Source: CAYRFE01 sp964423645 [NCBI: uncultured bacterium] (GTDB taxonomy: Bacteria; Macinerneyibacteriota; Macinerneyibacteria; Macinerneyibacteriales). Taken from it: 40,588 nucleotides of DNA. The translations under genes and the position numbers were made by a program. Below the pieces are notes generated by a model, which searched no databases, was not told where the DNA came from, and saw only the letters and a program-made list of their open reading frames with translations. This document shows positions 32,366 through 40,588 of the stretch, one piece after another; positions within the stretch are counted from its first letter, which is position 1, and each line of letters starts with the position of its first letter. The DNA lies in contig CAYRFE010000029.1 in NCBI GenBank assembly GCA_964423645.1, positions 1 to 40,588 of the forward strand, read 5' to 3'.

Positions 32366-34767
32366 TATTCGCTCCTTTCTGTCGTGTCTGAGGAAAGCAG
32401 GTTGAGTTTTTGATAGATGAATGAGATGAATAGGAGTATCAATCCAAGTCCGATAAATGCAGCGACCTGTACTCCCTGGCTCATACGTGCAACGGTAAAC
32501 GCAAGTTTAATCATTGTCACACCGATTAAAGTAAGTGAGATCACGCGTAAAACGCGCTTTTTATAACGGATACCCAGGTTAATGAGAAGGATCGCGCATA
32601 ATCCCCATAATATCGGAAAGCCGGCATCAACCACTCGCTTTTTTATGACTGCAAGTTCATTTACATTACTGCTGAATCCTAATGCCATGATATTTAAAAG
32701 TTCAGCGCTTAAAATAAAGACACCGCAAAAAGTGATGAACCACAAAAAGAGAGTGTTCCATATCTTTCTTTCTCCTGAAAAATCACGGATCGTTTTCGCA
32801 CTCCACACGATGAGCCATATAACGAGTGCAACGGTCAGATAATGAATGAAGAATATATTGATGAATTTCCCTTGACTGATAAACTCGTTACGCACTGCGC
32901 CTGCCGAAAAAGAGAAGCTGAAAAGATATGTCAATATGAGTGGAACGTTTGTAAAAAGCATAAATGCTTTGAACACTATATTTGACCATTTTCGTGCCAA
33001 GTAAGAGAGCATTGCAGAATAACCGAAGATATAGACCCCCAAGACAGTATCGGTAACTGAGCTGAGTGTCGTGAAATGGTAAAGTTGATAATTGATTTCT
33101 TTTACCAATACGGTAAATGTTATCAAATGGAAAAGACACCATACGACTCTGCGATAGGTTTTCGCCGGTATGAACCAGAATATTTTCTCTGAGGTCATCC
33201 CGTTAAGTAATCGCGCAATGACATACAGCGATAATGACGCCATGATACCCGTAATAAAATATGGATTGGACGCTATCGCAAAAGGCGGCGGGTCAAACGA
33301 AATACGCGAGAATGCTTCCCAGTCCATCGCAAGACTTATGTACATACAAATTGTCACCATCGCAGAGAAGATCGCAGTGAGTTTGAATCCGGTATGTTTC
33401 CACAACCATAGTAACACGGCAGCTTCTGCAGCCCAGAAAATAGTAATATAACTGCCTGAAAGCTGTACGGGCGCGATCAGACTCACAAATGTCATGACAA
33501 GTCCGATCAGCAGGTAGACAAGATTTTTGCTGACATTGATATTTTTCCACAAACGGGACGCGGCAATAAAATTCACGACCGCGACGCTTGCCGTAAAAAT
33601 ACCGCGATATTGACCGTCAGCTACCGTATCAAGAATATACAATCCGACGATAAAGAACAAAAAGCTGTTCAACATGAATACCAGTATGTCCCAGCCGTCG
33701 AATCGCTTATTGCTTCGAAGGGTTGAAACGATTCCCATTAAAAAGAAAATGATATAAAAGATCGATGCATAAATAAATGCTCCCGACACCGGTTGTACTT
33801 CCATGATCGCATAGCGTCCTCCAAGCCAGCTGGCATAAAAGATAGCAGTAAATGTAAATGCCAGAATATGGAGGAAACGCCATCTGCGGAAATACGAAAG
33901 TAGTAAAAGTCCGATATTGAGGATCGAAAGATACGTAAAGAGCACAATATAATTGCCTGTCCCTGTACTGACTATATACGGTGTCAGAAATCCGCCGAGA
34001 AGAGCCAGTATGGCAAGCGTTCTTCGGTCATACGCCAATGACAGCGCGATCGCCCCAAGCGTGATGATCACCATCAGGATGAATGCATTGGTTTGAGAAA
34101 AAATGTGATACTCATGAAAGGCGATCGCCGTGGTAAAATACATGACCGCAAGACCGCCGCCGACAAGCACAGAGCTGAACGTTTTGAATTTATGTCTGAA
34201 GTAATGAGCGATGAAGAGTAATATTCCTCCGCTGATATATCCGACCGCTACACGGCCGTACTCGTTGATCCAATTGTTTTGTATCGCCAGTCGTACGAAA
34301 AATGCGATACCCAGTACCAATATGCCGATACCTGCAAATATAGCGAGTTTTTCACCGAAAAATTTCTCCCAATCGGTTTTCGGGTGTTCTTTTTTCGGTG
34401 GTTTTTGTATCGTGGCAGTTAATCCGACAGGATCGGTTTTTATCGCTGCCGCGACAGGTATCTTTTCTGCTTCAGGCACTTTCTGTTCCGGAAGCTTCGG
34501 TTCCGGTTCAACCGGCTTGATAGGTTCCGCAGGTGTCACCGTTTCCGGCTCTTTTTTCGGTTCGGGTTGCGCTGTCGGATGTATCGTTGTCTCCTCAGCG
34601 TGCATACTCCCGCCTTTTTTGATCTGATCGTTTATATGTTCAAGTACTTTCATCAACGCGCCTAGTCGTCGTGTTGTTTTTGAGTGAAAGACAATGAGCA
34701 GAATGAAATTGGTAATGACGCCCCCGATGAACAGCAGCACGAAGAATCCTATTAAGACTGCTTCCAT
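32365..34767 (-). CDS. DUF2339 polytopic membrane protein
   Basis: An 800-residue integral membrane protein. A first membrane helix (residues 2-27) is followed by a short helix and a Pro/Glu/Lys-rich linker (about 55-115, PEPKKEPETVTPAEP). Then comes WEKFFGEKLAIFAGIGILVLGIAFFVRLAIQNNWINEYGRVAVGY, the hallmark start of DUF2339, and about two dozen hydrophobic helices to the C-terminus. Function is unknown. AAAGGAGAAA stands a short distance before the ATG on the minus strand, and a good promoter lies upstream. The partner DUF3999 gene overlaps its stop. Confidence 0.87.
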   Translation of the reverse strand: MEAVLIGFFVLLFIGGVITNFILLIVFHSKTTRRLGALMKVLEHINDQIKKGGSMHAEETTIHPTAQPEPKKEPETVTPAEPIKPVEPEPKLPEQKVPEAEKIPVAAAIKTDPVGLTATIQKPPKKEHPKTDWEKFFGEKLAIFAGIGILVLGIAFFVRLAIQNNWINEYGRVAVGYISGGILLFIAHYFRHKFKTFSSVLVGGGLAVMYFTTAIAFHEYHIFSQTNAFILMVIITLGAIALSLAYDRRTLAILALLGGFLTPYIVSTGTGNYIVLFTYLSILNIGLLLLSYFRRWRFLHILAFTFTAIFYASWLGGRYAIMEVQPVSGAFIYASIFYIIFFLMGIVSTLRSNKRFDGWDILVFMLNSFLFFIVGLYILDTVADGQYRGIFTASVAVVNFIAASRLWKNINVSKNLVYLLIGLVMTFVSLIAPVQLSGSYITIFWAAEAAVLLWLWKHTGFKLTAIFSAMVTICMYISLAMDWEAFSRISFDPPPFAIASNPYFITGIMASLSLYVIARLLNGMTSEKIFWFIPAKTYRRVVWCLFHLITFTVLVKEINYQLYHFTTLSSVTDTVLGVYIFGYSAMLSYLARKWSNIVFKAFMLFTNVPLILTYLFSFSFSAGAVRNEFISQGKFINIFFIHYLTVALVIWLIVWSAKTIRDFSGERKIWNTLFLWFITFCGVFILSAELLNIMALGFSSNVNELAVIKKRVVDAGFPILWGLCAILLINLGIRYKKRVLRVISLTLIGVTMIKLAFTVARMSQGVQVAAFIGLGLILLFISFIYQKLNLLSSDTTERSE

Positions 34768-34794
34768 ACTTGTTTTTCTCCTTTGTTATGCGTT

Positions 34795-34823
34795 ATAATA
34801 GCACCAAGTTTTTGTTTTATCAA
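34795..34823 (-). promoter_or_regulatory. Sigma70-type promoter for the DUF2339-DUF3999 pair
   Basis: On the minus strand TTGATA (34818-34823), a 17-base spacer, then TATTAT (34795-34800). Transcription would start near 34788, leaving a leader of about 20 bases with the SD. Confidence 0.72.
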
Positions 34824-34883
34824 CGTATTACAGTAAGATCGGTTTGATTTTCTGTGTTTTAATTTTATACATTGCGAATATTA

Positions 34884-34912
34884 TTGACGAATGAGGAGGC
34901 CGACTCTATAAT
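34884..34912 (+). promoter_or_regulatory. Consensus-like promoter placed for a leaderless transcript
   Basis: TTGACG (34884-34889), a 17-base spacer and a perfect TATAAT (34907-34912). The ATG of the kinase/GGDEF gene is at 34920, seven bases past the -10 box, at the expected transcription start. The GAGGAGG inside the spacer is too far from the ATG to serve as its SD. Confidence 0.75.
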
Positions 34913-34919
34913 CCAAGAT

Positions 34920-37900
34920 ATGAAGGAAATCAATTATCGTTATCGAATAGAAGAATTGATTCACGAAACTCCCAACAGTATCATTTATAAAGTGAAGGAT
35001 TTATTGGTTTCGGGCGAGTATATTCTTAAAATGCGTAACAGTAACACCGCGCAACCGTTACCGGTTGAGGTGTTCATCGCGGAATTTCATGTTACATACA
35101 CCATGCGGTTTCCTCATATTCGTGAATCAATCGGATTTGAACGAGTATTCGCCATTGATGGAGAGCGTTATGATGGTGATGATGTGTTTATAATCAGTCC
35201 CTATGAAGAAATGACGGGTCTTGCCCCCTCTGTTTTTTCAAGTGCAGAGTATACTAATCAATTGGCAAGCGTATTGTTATTCTTGCACCACAATGGCTAT
35301 GGACATGGTGATTTACGGTATGAGAATATGTTCATTGATAGAGAAAAAAACCTTAAGTTGTTCGACCTTGCACCAATTTTTGATCATTCGGTATCGTGCA
35401 TGCATGATATTCAAAAAATGAATGAGATATGCATCGCTTCAAAGGATAACCGGATGCCTGTAAAGAGTATTGATGACTTTCTCGAAAGCAGGACCGCCGA
35501 CAATGAAATTCTCATTCGTATCATGGAAGATCATATCGCAAATACGATCATGCCTATGTCATTATTTGCCTCAGATGAAGAAAAAAAAGCATTACAGCCC
35601 GTTGTGATATTTTATCATTCAACGGATTGTTATAATGCATATCTTCGTTTGAAAGGTCTATACGTTCATATCATTGATCTTGGATATTGGATATTACCGC
35701 TCAATGACTGTAATTCGCATGAATATTTAACAATAGGGTGTCAGTGCCTCAGCATTTTATATAAAATAGCCGCATTTCAACCAATTATTGAAAAATACGG
35801 ATCTGAATTATGTAAAATATTGCCATTGTTACCCTTTACACCTGCACCGATATTACGTTCGGCAGTTGATGAAGAAAGAAAACTTATTGAATATTGCATT
35901 CAAGTGATCATAGAATGCACCTTTTTCCGACCGATGTGTTTTGTTATTCGGGATCTGTCGCTCATTGATGCGACCAGTTTTACGTTCTTGAGAACGATAT
36001 CGACCCGAGTGAAGAGAGATCAGTGCATGTTTCTTGGGGCGCACAGTACTGCGATCGATGATCTTCCTTCAGTCCCGGCTTCACATTTTTCACGTGATGA
36101 TATTACCGCACTTATCAACTATTATTTCTATGTGTACCCCCTTCATGAGACCATTATTCGTGATATTCATGAATGTACCGGCGGTGAACCTGTTTTGGTT
36201 TTAGAAGGATTGAATAATTGTGTGCTTCGCGATGGTATACAGATAGATAAAAAAGAACTGTCTTTGGTCGATAAAACCGAGTCATATTTTGATGTAATAT
36301 CAGTGATATTGAAGGAGATCGATTCTTTTGATCAAACGGATCGATGGACACTTGAAGTCTTTGCGCTTTTTGAAGGGATCATTGATACACGGATCTACGA
36401 GCAATTCCCCCAAACTATAAAAGATGCCATTGACAGCTTTTCACAACGACAGTACACGTGGATAATGAACGGACAATATTGTATTCGATATCCGAGAATG
36501 GTCAATGGGTGTACACTTTCAAAATCGAATCAATTTTTAAAAGAGCTTTATTCGGTGGTTGCACACAATTCCCTCGAAGATCATCGTATGTTACCGTCTT
36601 ATTGTGAATTGGGGTTGTTATTTGATAATTCCGAGCGTGTCTTTCACGAGATCGAAAAAATAACACGGTCGTTGTCCGCAAACCAAAAAATTCGAGAAAC
36701 GCACTTGTTGTTTTCTCTATACAAACGTTTTTTACCGGTCCAGCACCATTTTTCTGATGCCAACATCGTTACGTTAAATAAAAGAATGCTTGAATTGGAT
36801 ATCAATCGACATTTTGATAGTTCACTTTTTACGCAAGCGATCAAATCTCATGCGCATAGCGATGAAGAATGGTATACCTATTACGATTATCATATTCTCA
36901 GGGATATTTTGGAAAAAGATGAGGTCATTGCGTTATCGACGATTTTTAACGAATTCGGGAAGGTGTCGAATTCGCTCTGGGGAGATACCGTTGCGGCATT
37001 GTTATTGAAATATACGTATTTAAACATGTATGATGAATGTCTTGCGGTGATCAGAGAAAAAATTGATCCGCACATGGAGGATCTGACCATCCAGTCTCGT
37101 GTAAGTGTTCTGGTTGCGGAGCAGCTGTGTTATCTGTACAGAAAACAAAAAGACAAAATGCTTGTTGTTGCTGAAAAAGCATATCAATTATATGAGGATC
37201 ATGGTACGGAAATTCTTGAGACGACAATTTTTACCATCCTTAACAATTATCTTATCGCATTACGTAATACGGGACAGTTTCATAAAGCCGAGAAAATTTT
37301 AGACCTTGCGCTCGAGAACGCGATAAAAAGACAAAACAAACGTGATATTGCGACCATGTACATCAATAAAGGGAATCTGATCGGTATGGATTCTCCAAGT
37401 GAATCGGCACGCAATCAACGTCAGGCCTTTGATGTGGCTGTCACCATAAAAGAATATCGCATGATGCTTATTGCAGGATTGAACATTCTTCAAATCGGAG
37501 ATGAAAATCTTGATTATTCAGCGTATGAGTATATGCTTCACGTTCTGTATGAAAGTTACGATAATTTTCAGGTCAAGTATGAGAAGAATTTTATCAACTA
37601 TTTTGCGGCGCGATATGCACTTGTTTGCGGAGACTTTACACAGTGTCATGAATATTTACAACGTGCCGATCCATTTGTGCAAGAAACACATTCATTGACC
37701 TTTTCCATGATGTATGCATTTGTGAGGTTCAAATATGAATATTTCAACAACGGATCGGACAGTGCGCTTGATTACATTTCATCAATACTTGAAAATGATG
37801 CATATCAGAAAAATGATACCGAATCCGTTCAATTTCTTTTCGAGATTGTGACATTCTTTCTCCATGTCGGGAAGACCGATATTGCGGCACACTATTTTAA

Positions 37901-39728
37901 GAAATTAAAACGCCCTGAGAAAAAAAGTGATACATTGCAGTTATATGTGTTGTTACGCGGTTATTTTGAGCCGACGCAAAAAATCCCCGCTATACCGTTA
38001 GGCGAATTACATGATTATTCGACATATTTATTATATTATCAACTGTATTTGCATCGCGCGCAGCAAAAAGACATACACTATCAAGAGATTTTGGCACAGT
38101 ATTGTATACTCCTTCAAACGATGATCCTCCACCTCAATGAGGCAAAAAGGGAGAATGCGTCCGTGAACGGCTATTACGGACGTACTCATTTTGAATTTTT
38201 GAAAGCACACGGTGTGAATGTTATGGCGTATAACGTGCAAGCTGTTCGAAAAAAATTTCAAAGCGAGGTGGAACATTACTACTCCAAGTTTTCCATGAAA
38301 AAAGATACCTTTGAACAGGATAAAATGCTTCCCACGAAACAGTCGGTGATCGAGAAAAGTATTAAAGAGATGCGCGCACATACGCATTATGACAGGGGTA
38401 TTTATTTCAGTTATGATTTTACTCATGGATGGAAAGAACAATTTTCTTCGTATGATTCTCATTATTTTCACAAAAAATCTCCGTATCGAGAAGATCTTCT
38501 TAATCAGCTTGTGTATGCAAATAGTGTAGAGCCGATCCGTTGGACCGATAAATCGAACGGTACTTTTGCTTCGCTCACTGATGTGCTTATCATACCGATC
38601 ATCGACATCGGTAAGTATCGAGTGCAACCTAAGGCCGCATATACGTCATCGTTCGCACAAATGATGGCGATACAAGGATGTGTATATTTTGATACGACAA
38701 AAAAAATAATGCATCCTTATGTTGATCAGTCGTATCGGTATCTTCAGCGGTATATCAATGCTGTATTTTATTACTCCTATTTGAAGGAGACCATGCTTAT
38801 CGATCAAATGACCAAATTATTTAAACGCGAGAATTGGTTTTCAATCGTCAAAGATCTTCTTGCCGCCTCCAAAGAAGCGATGCATCCGAGTGCGCTTATC
38901 ATGACCGATGTTGATCATTTTAAAAATATCAATGATACGATGGGGCATAAGACAGGAGACGTGGTGCTCGCGCAAGTGGCAGAATGTGCAATGTCTGTTT
39001 TGCGAACCGTAGATGTGGCAGGACGGTACGGCGGAGAAGAATATGTGTTTTATGCTCAAATTAAATCGTATGAAGAAGCGGAATTGATCGCTGAACGTAT
39101 TCGAAAAGCTGTCGAAGGGGCACGTATGCTACCTGACAGGAAGGTCACGTTAAGTGCCGGGGTCGCGTGTTTTCCGCGAGATGGCGAATTGCTCAATGAA
39201 TTGTTATTAAAGGCAGATAAATCACTGTTATTCGCAAAAGAGACCGGTCGTAACCGCGTCGTGGTGTGGAATGACGACGTCGGCATTTTGCAACAGGAGA
39301 GTGAAAAAAAGAATACTGCCATATTTGACAATCCTTCACGTGAGATGTACAAAATCGAGGCTCTTATCGGTTTAACGAATTCGGTGTCATTATCATCATC
39401 GCCGCGAGGTATTCTTAATGAATGTTTTGATGTTTTGCATAGGACATGCGGTATTACCGATATGGCGATCGGTGTATATAGTGAGAACGCGCATGTTCTG
39501 CACACGCTTGTCGAAACGCTTGAAATACCGAAACATGACGAGACTTCGGGAGCTTTGACCGATTTTTTTTCTGTGATAACGGAATATACACTGCGTGATA
39601 CGACGTTTACCGTCTATTGTGAGATAGAAAATGATATGATCGCATTCACCAAGGAAAAACCGTTTTATTCTTTGATCGGTAAAATTGTAGTTGAAAAAAT
39701 ACTCGCAGGGAGTGCGATATCATCGTAA
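34920..39728 (+). CDS. Giant kinase-like / NTPase-like / helical / GAF-like / GGDEF signalling protein
   Basis: A 1602-residue protein (ATG 34920; the frame is open 16 codons further upstream, but those overlap the promoter). Domains: a Ser/Thr-kinase-like fold (6-270) with ILKM beta-3 Lys, H129-G-D-L-R-Y-E-N136 and D149-L-A in place of DFG; a PknK/STAND-like NTPase region (about 310-470) recognisable by FVIRDLSLIDATSF and IHECTGGEPVLVLEGL but without a Walker A; a long TPR-like helical array (about 560-1090); a GAF-like domain (about 1140-1290); a GGDEF domain (about 1290-1445) with GRYGGEEY (1368-1375), an RxxD I-site (RTVD) just upstream and DVDHFKNIND. A last ~150 residues resemble another GAF-like unit. 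It is predicted to make cyclic di-GMP with product inhibition, the upstream parts acting as sensors. It has no signal peptide or membrane segment. Confidence 0.87.
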   Translation: MKEINYRYRIEELIHETPNSIIYKVKDLLVSGEYILKMRNSNTAQPLPVEVFIAEFHVTYTMRFPHIRESIGFERVFAIDGERYDGDDVFIISPYEEMTGLAPSVFSSAEYTNQLASVLLFLHHNGYGHGDLRYENMFIDREKNLKLFDLAPIFDHSVSCMHDIQKMNEICIASKDNRMPVKSIDDFLESRTADNEILIRIMEDHIANTIMPMSLFASDEEKKALQPVVIFYHSTDCYNAYLRLKGLYVHIIDLGYWILPLNDCNSHEYLTIGCQCLSILYKIAAFQPIIEKYGSELCKILPLLPFTPAPILRSAVDEERKLIEYCIQVIIECTFFRPMCFVIRDLSLIDATSFTFLRTISTRVKRDQCMFLGAHSTAIDDLPSVPASHFSRDDITALINYYFYVYPLHETIIRDIHECTGGEPVLVLEGLNNCVLRDGIQIDKKELSLVDKTESYFDVISVILKEIDSFDQTDRWTLEVFALFEGIIDTRIYEQFPQTIKDAIDSFSQRQYTWIMNGQYCIRYPRMVNGCTLSKSNQFLKELYSVVAHNSLEDHRMLPSYCELGLLFDNSERVFHEIEKITRSLSANQKIRETHLLFSLYKRFLPVQHHFSDANIVTLNKRMLELDINRHFDSSLFTQAIKSHAHSDEEWYTYYDYHILRDILEKDEVIALSTIFNEFGKVSNSLWGDTVAALLLKYTYLNMYDECLAVIREKIDPHMEDLTIQSRVSVLVAEQLCYLYRKQKDKMLVVAEKAYQLYEDHGTEILETTIFTILNNYLIALRNTGQFHKAEKILDLALENAIKRQNKRDIATMYINKGNLIGMDSPSESARNQRQAFDVAVTIKEYRMMLIAGLNILQIGDENLDYSAYEYMLHVLYESYDNFQVKYEKNFINYFAARYALVCGDFTQCHEYLQRADPFVQETHSLTFSMMYAFVRFKYEYFNNGSDSALDYISSILENDAYQKNDTESVQFLFEIVTFFLHVGKTDIAAHYFKKLKRPEKKSDTLQLYVLLRGYFEPTQKIPAIPLGELHDYSTYLLYYQLYLHRAQQKDIHYQEILAQYCILLQTMILHLNEAKRENASVNGYYGRTHFEFLKAHGVNVMAYNVQAVRKKFQSEVEHYYSKFSMKKDTFEQDKMLPTKQSVIEKSIKEMRAHTHYDRGIYFSYDFTHGWKEQFSSYDSHYFHKKSPYREDLLNQLVYANSVEPIRWTDKSNGTFASLTDVLIIPIIDIGKYRVQPKAAYTSSFAQMMAIQGCVYFDTTKKIMHPYVDQSYRYLQRYINAVFYYSYLKETMLIDQMTKLFKRENWFSIVKDLLAASKEAMHPSALIMTDVDHFKNINDTMGHKTGDVVLAQVAECAMSVLRTVDVAGRYGGEEYVFYAQIKSYEEAELIAERIRKAVEGARMLPDRKVTLSAGVACFPRDGELLNELLLKADKSLLFAKETGRNRVVVWNDDVGILQQESEKKNTAIFDNPSREMYKIEALIGLTNSVSLSSSPRGILNECFDVLHRTCGITDMAIGVYSENAHVLHTLVETLEIPKHDETSGALTDFFSVITEYTLRDTTFTVYCEIENDMIAFTKEKPFYSLIGKIVVEKILAGSAISS

Positions 39729-40087
39729 TACATTTCTGAAAAACGAATATCTGCAACCGAAGAAGTTCGCGGGTAGCAGTTAAAAAGTGCGTGGCGAGAA
39801 TTTTATATGTATTTTGGATAATATTTCGTGACCTGTGCAAAATTCAATTTCTCCCTTATTTTCTCGAAAAAGAGGGGTAGCGACGAAATCGGGTGCATGC
39901 TATGTTGCCTCCATTGTGGGTGGGATGATGTAGAAAATATTTCCGGTCTCCTTTCTGTTTTTGCGGGAGGTGAGTTTGTGCTGAGCACTTCGATTTCGCT
40001 CAGTTTTAACTCGTCGAAGCATGGGGATGGCACAACGTATAAAATCATGTCTTACTTTTTGTCTTGCCACACAAGCCGGTATGTTTC

Positions 40088-40156
40088 ATTCCCGTGAAAA
40101 CGGGAATCCAGGTGCAATTAAGATTACTACTTGATTATCGGGGCAAGCCCGATAAT
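40088..40156. repeat. Two REP-like hairpins
   Basis: ATTCCCGT-gaaa-ACGGGAAT is an 8-bp stem with a GAAA loop. ATTATCGGG-gcaag-CCCGATAAT is a 9-bp stem whose GCAAG loop is the same as in the core of the element at 11146-11300. Confidence 0.65.
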
Positions 40157-40222
40157 GACATCCTGATGTTTTTTTATGGGACATAGCTTGAATTACATCA
40201 CGCTGATTTTTTAATCTAAATG

Positions 40223-40397
40223 GGTCAAATTCGCCGAAGCTATAATAATTTTGTTATTATTAGGGGTGTGGGGACGAAGTCCCCACAATATTAGAAATTA
40301 AACCCCTCCCAAATTCAAAGGGAGGGGTTTGGGGTGGGCAAACAAATACAGTATTTTTTGGGGAGATACCCCGTAGCTTGCTGCGGGGTAGTTCATT
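40223..40397 (+). repeat. Dispersed hairpin-repeat element, full copy
   Basis: It has the same boundaries as the copy at 24024 (GGTCAAATTC to GTAGTTCATT). Hairpin 1 is GTGGGGAC-gaa-GTCCCCAC (40268-40286). Hairpin 2 has 11-bp arms AAACCCCTCCC (40300-40310) and GGGAGGGGTTT (40320-40330). Hairpin 3 has 11-base arms TACCCCGTAGC (40367-40377) and GCTGCGGGGTA (40380-40390) with one G-T pair. It then runs on to GGGGTAGTTCATT. Confidence 0.88.
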
Positions 40398-40530
40398 GCC
40401 GTTTTATTTCCCCCTCTTTTTTGCAAAGAGGGGGAAACGCGTAATCGCGAGGGGGAGCTAAATTATTTTATTGTCTTTTCTTACTGATTACTTAATGTCG
40501 TTTATAGTATTTTCTATTACTTACAGTTTT

Positions 40531-40588
40531 TAGGGGGTGCGGGGACGAAGTCCCCGCTGTACAAAACCGTAAGCCCCTTCCGATTTCA
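40531..40588 (+). repeat. Dispersed hairpin-repeat element, cut by the window edge
   Basis: Hairpin 1 is GCGGGGAC-gaa-GTCCCCGC (40539-40557), differing from other copies by a paired T-A to C-G change. It is followed by AAGCCCCTTCC, the first arm of hairpin 2, before the window ends. Confidence 0.75.

Larger units (their letters stand above)
39729..40588. other. Gene-free cluster of palindromic repeats to the window edge
   Basis: No convincing gene is present in these 860 bases; the one open frame over 80 codons runs through repeats and has no SD. Palindromes in order are CTGAGC/GCTCAG (39981-40003), ATTCCCGT-gaaa-ACGGGAAT (40088-40107), ATTATCGGG-gcaag-CCCGATAAT (40134-40156), the full three-hairpin element (40223-40397), a 13-bp stem TTTCCCCCTCTTT/AAAGAGGGGGAAA (40407-40437) and the start of another element (40531 onward). 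No T-run terminator follows the stop of the preceding gene. Confidence 0.75.

Noticed and set aside
34891-34900. GAGGAGG as an SD for the giant gene
   Set aside because: It is about 20 bases from the ATG and lies within the promoter spacer, upstream of the predicted transcription start.
34872-34919. TTG-started N-terminal extension of the giant signalling protein
   Set aside because: It overlaps a near-perfect promoter; kinase similarity begins after ATG 34920.
39828-40097. 89-residue open frame after the giant gene
   Set aside because: It lies across REP-like palindromes, lacks an SD and has no protein-like features.

Overview
The window reads as chromosomal DNA of a Gram-negative-type (diderm) bacterium of moderate to low GC. 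Evidence for this is an Mla-type lipid transport operon, several predicted lipoproteins and exported proteins, and the MEP isoprenoid enzymes IspD and IspF. Bacterial SD sequences and near-consensus sigma70 promoters are plentiful. Indolepyruvate:ferredoxin oxidoreductase suggests anaerobic metabolism. Long secreted ankyrin proteins and a giant kinase/GGDEF protein would fit a spirochaete-like or uncultured diderm lineage, but I cannot fix the phylum from the sequence alone. No tRNA, rRNA, CRISPR array or phage genes were seen.

Layout. 165-2843 (minus): SRP RNA - dnaX - ybaB - recR behind one good promoter. 2844-3537: gene-free, with a decayed repeat. 3544-13208 (plus): an accessory block with a SAM methyltransferase, an exported protein built of ~31-residue repeats, two tandem paralogous exported ankyrin proteins, a periplasmic TPR protein and a lipoprotein. 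13261-14109 (minus): a lipoprotein, divergent from iorA-iorB (14256-16691). 16772-24015 (plus): a tightly packed, largely overlapping run mlaE-mlaF-mlaD-radA-ispD-ispF-receiver-scpA-scpB-rluB. 24323-29619 (plus): a radical SAM protein, SH3 protein A, a folD 5' fragment, SH3 protein B, a folD/MTD1-like gene and a RAYT-type HUH transposase. 29646-31115: a methyltransferase and a lipoprotein with an apparent signal-peptide frameshift. 31163-34767 (minus): a DUF2339-DUF3999 membrane pair. 34920-39728 (plus): a 1602-residue kinase-like/NTPase-like/helical/GAF-like/GGDEF protein. 39729-40588: a gene-free cluster of hairpin repeats.

Three things stand out. First, a dispersed family of intergenic elements (24024-24211, 40223-40397, 40531-end, reverse copies at 12455-12600 and 11146-11300, a remnant near 2985-3067) carries GC-rich hairpins whose arms co-vary between copies. 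An HUH transposase of the REP-associated type lies in the same window and has one of the same palindromes inside its own coding sequence. Second, the SH3 gene plus the first 31 codons of folD were duplicated in tandem, leaving a clean junction and a folD stub. Third, two large transcription units (mla operon and the kinase/GGDEF gene) have sigma70-like promoters placed so that the predicted transcript starts at or within a base or so of the ATG, implying leaderless mRNAs in a genome that otherwise uses strong SD sites.

All assignments come from reading motifs by eye; no database search was possible. Family names are recalled from general knowledge.
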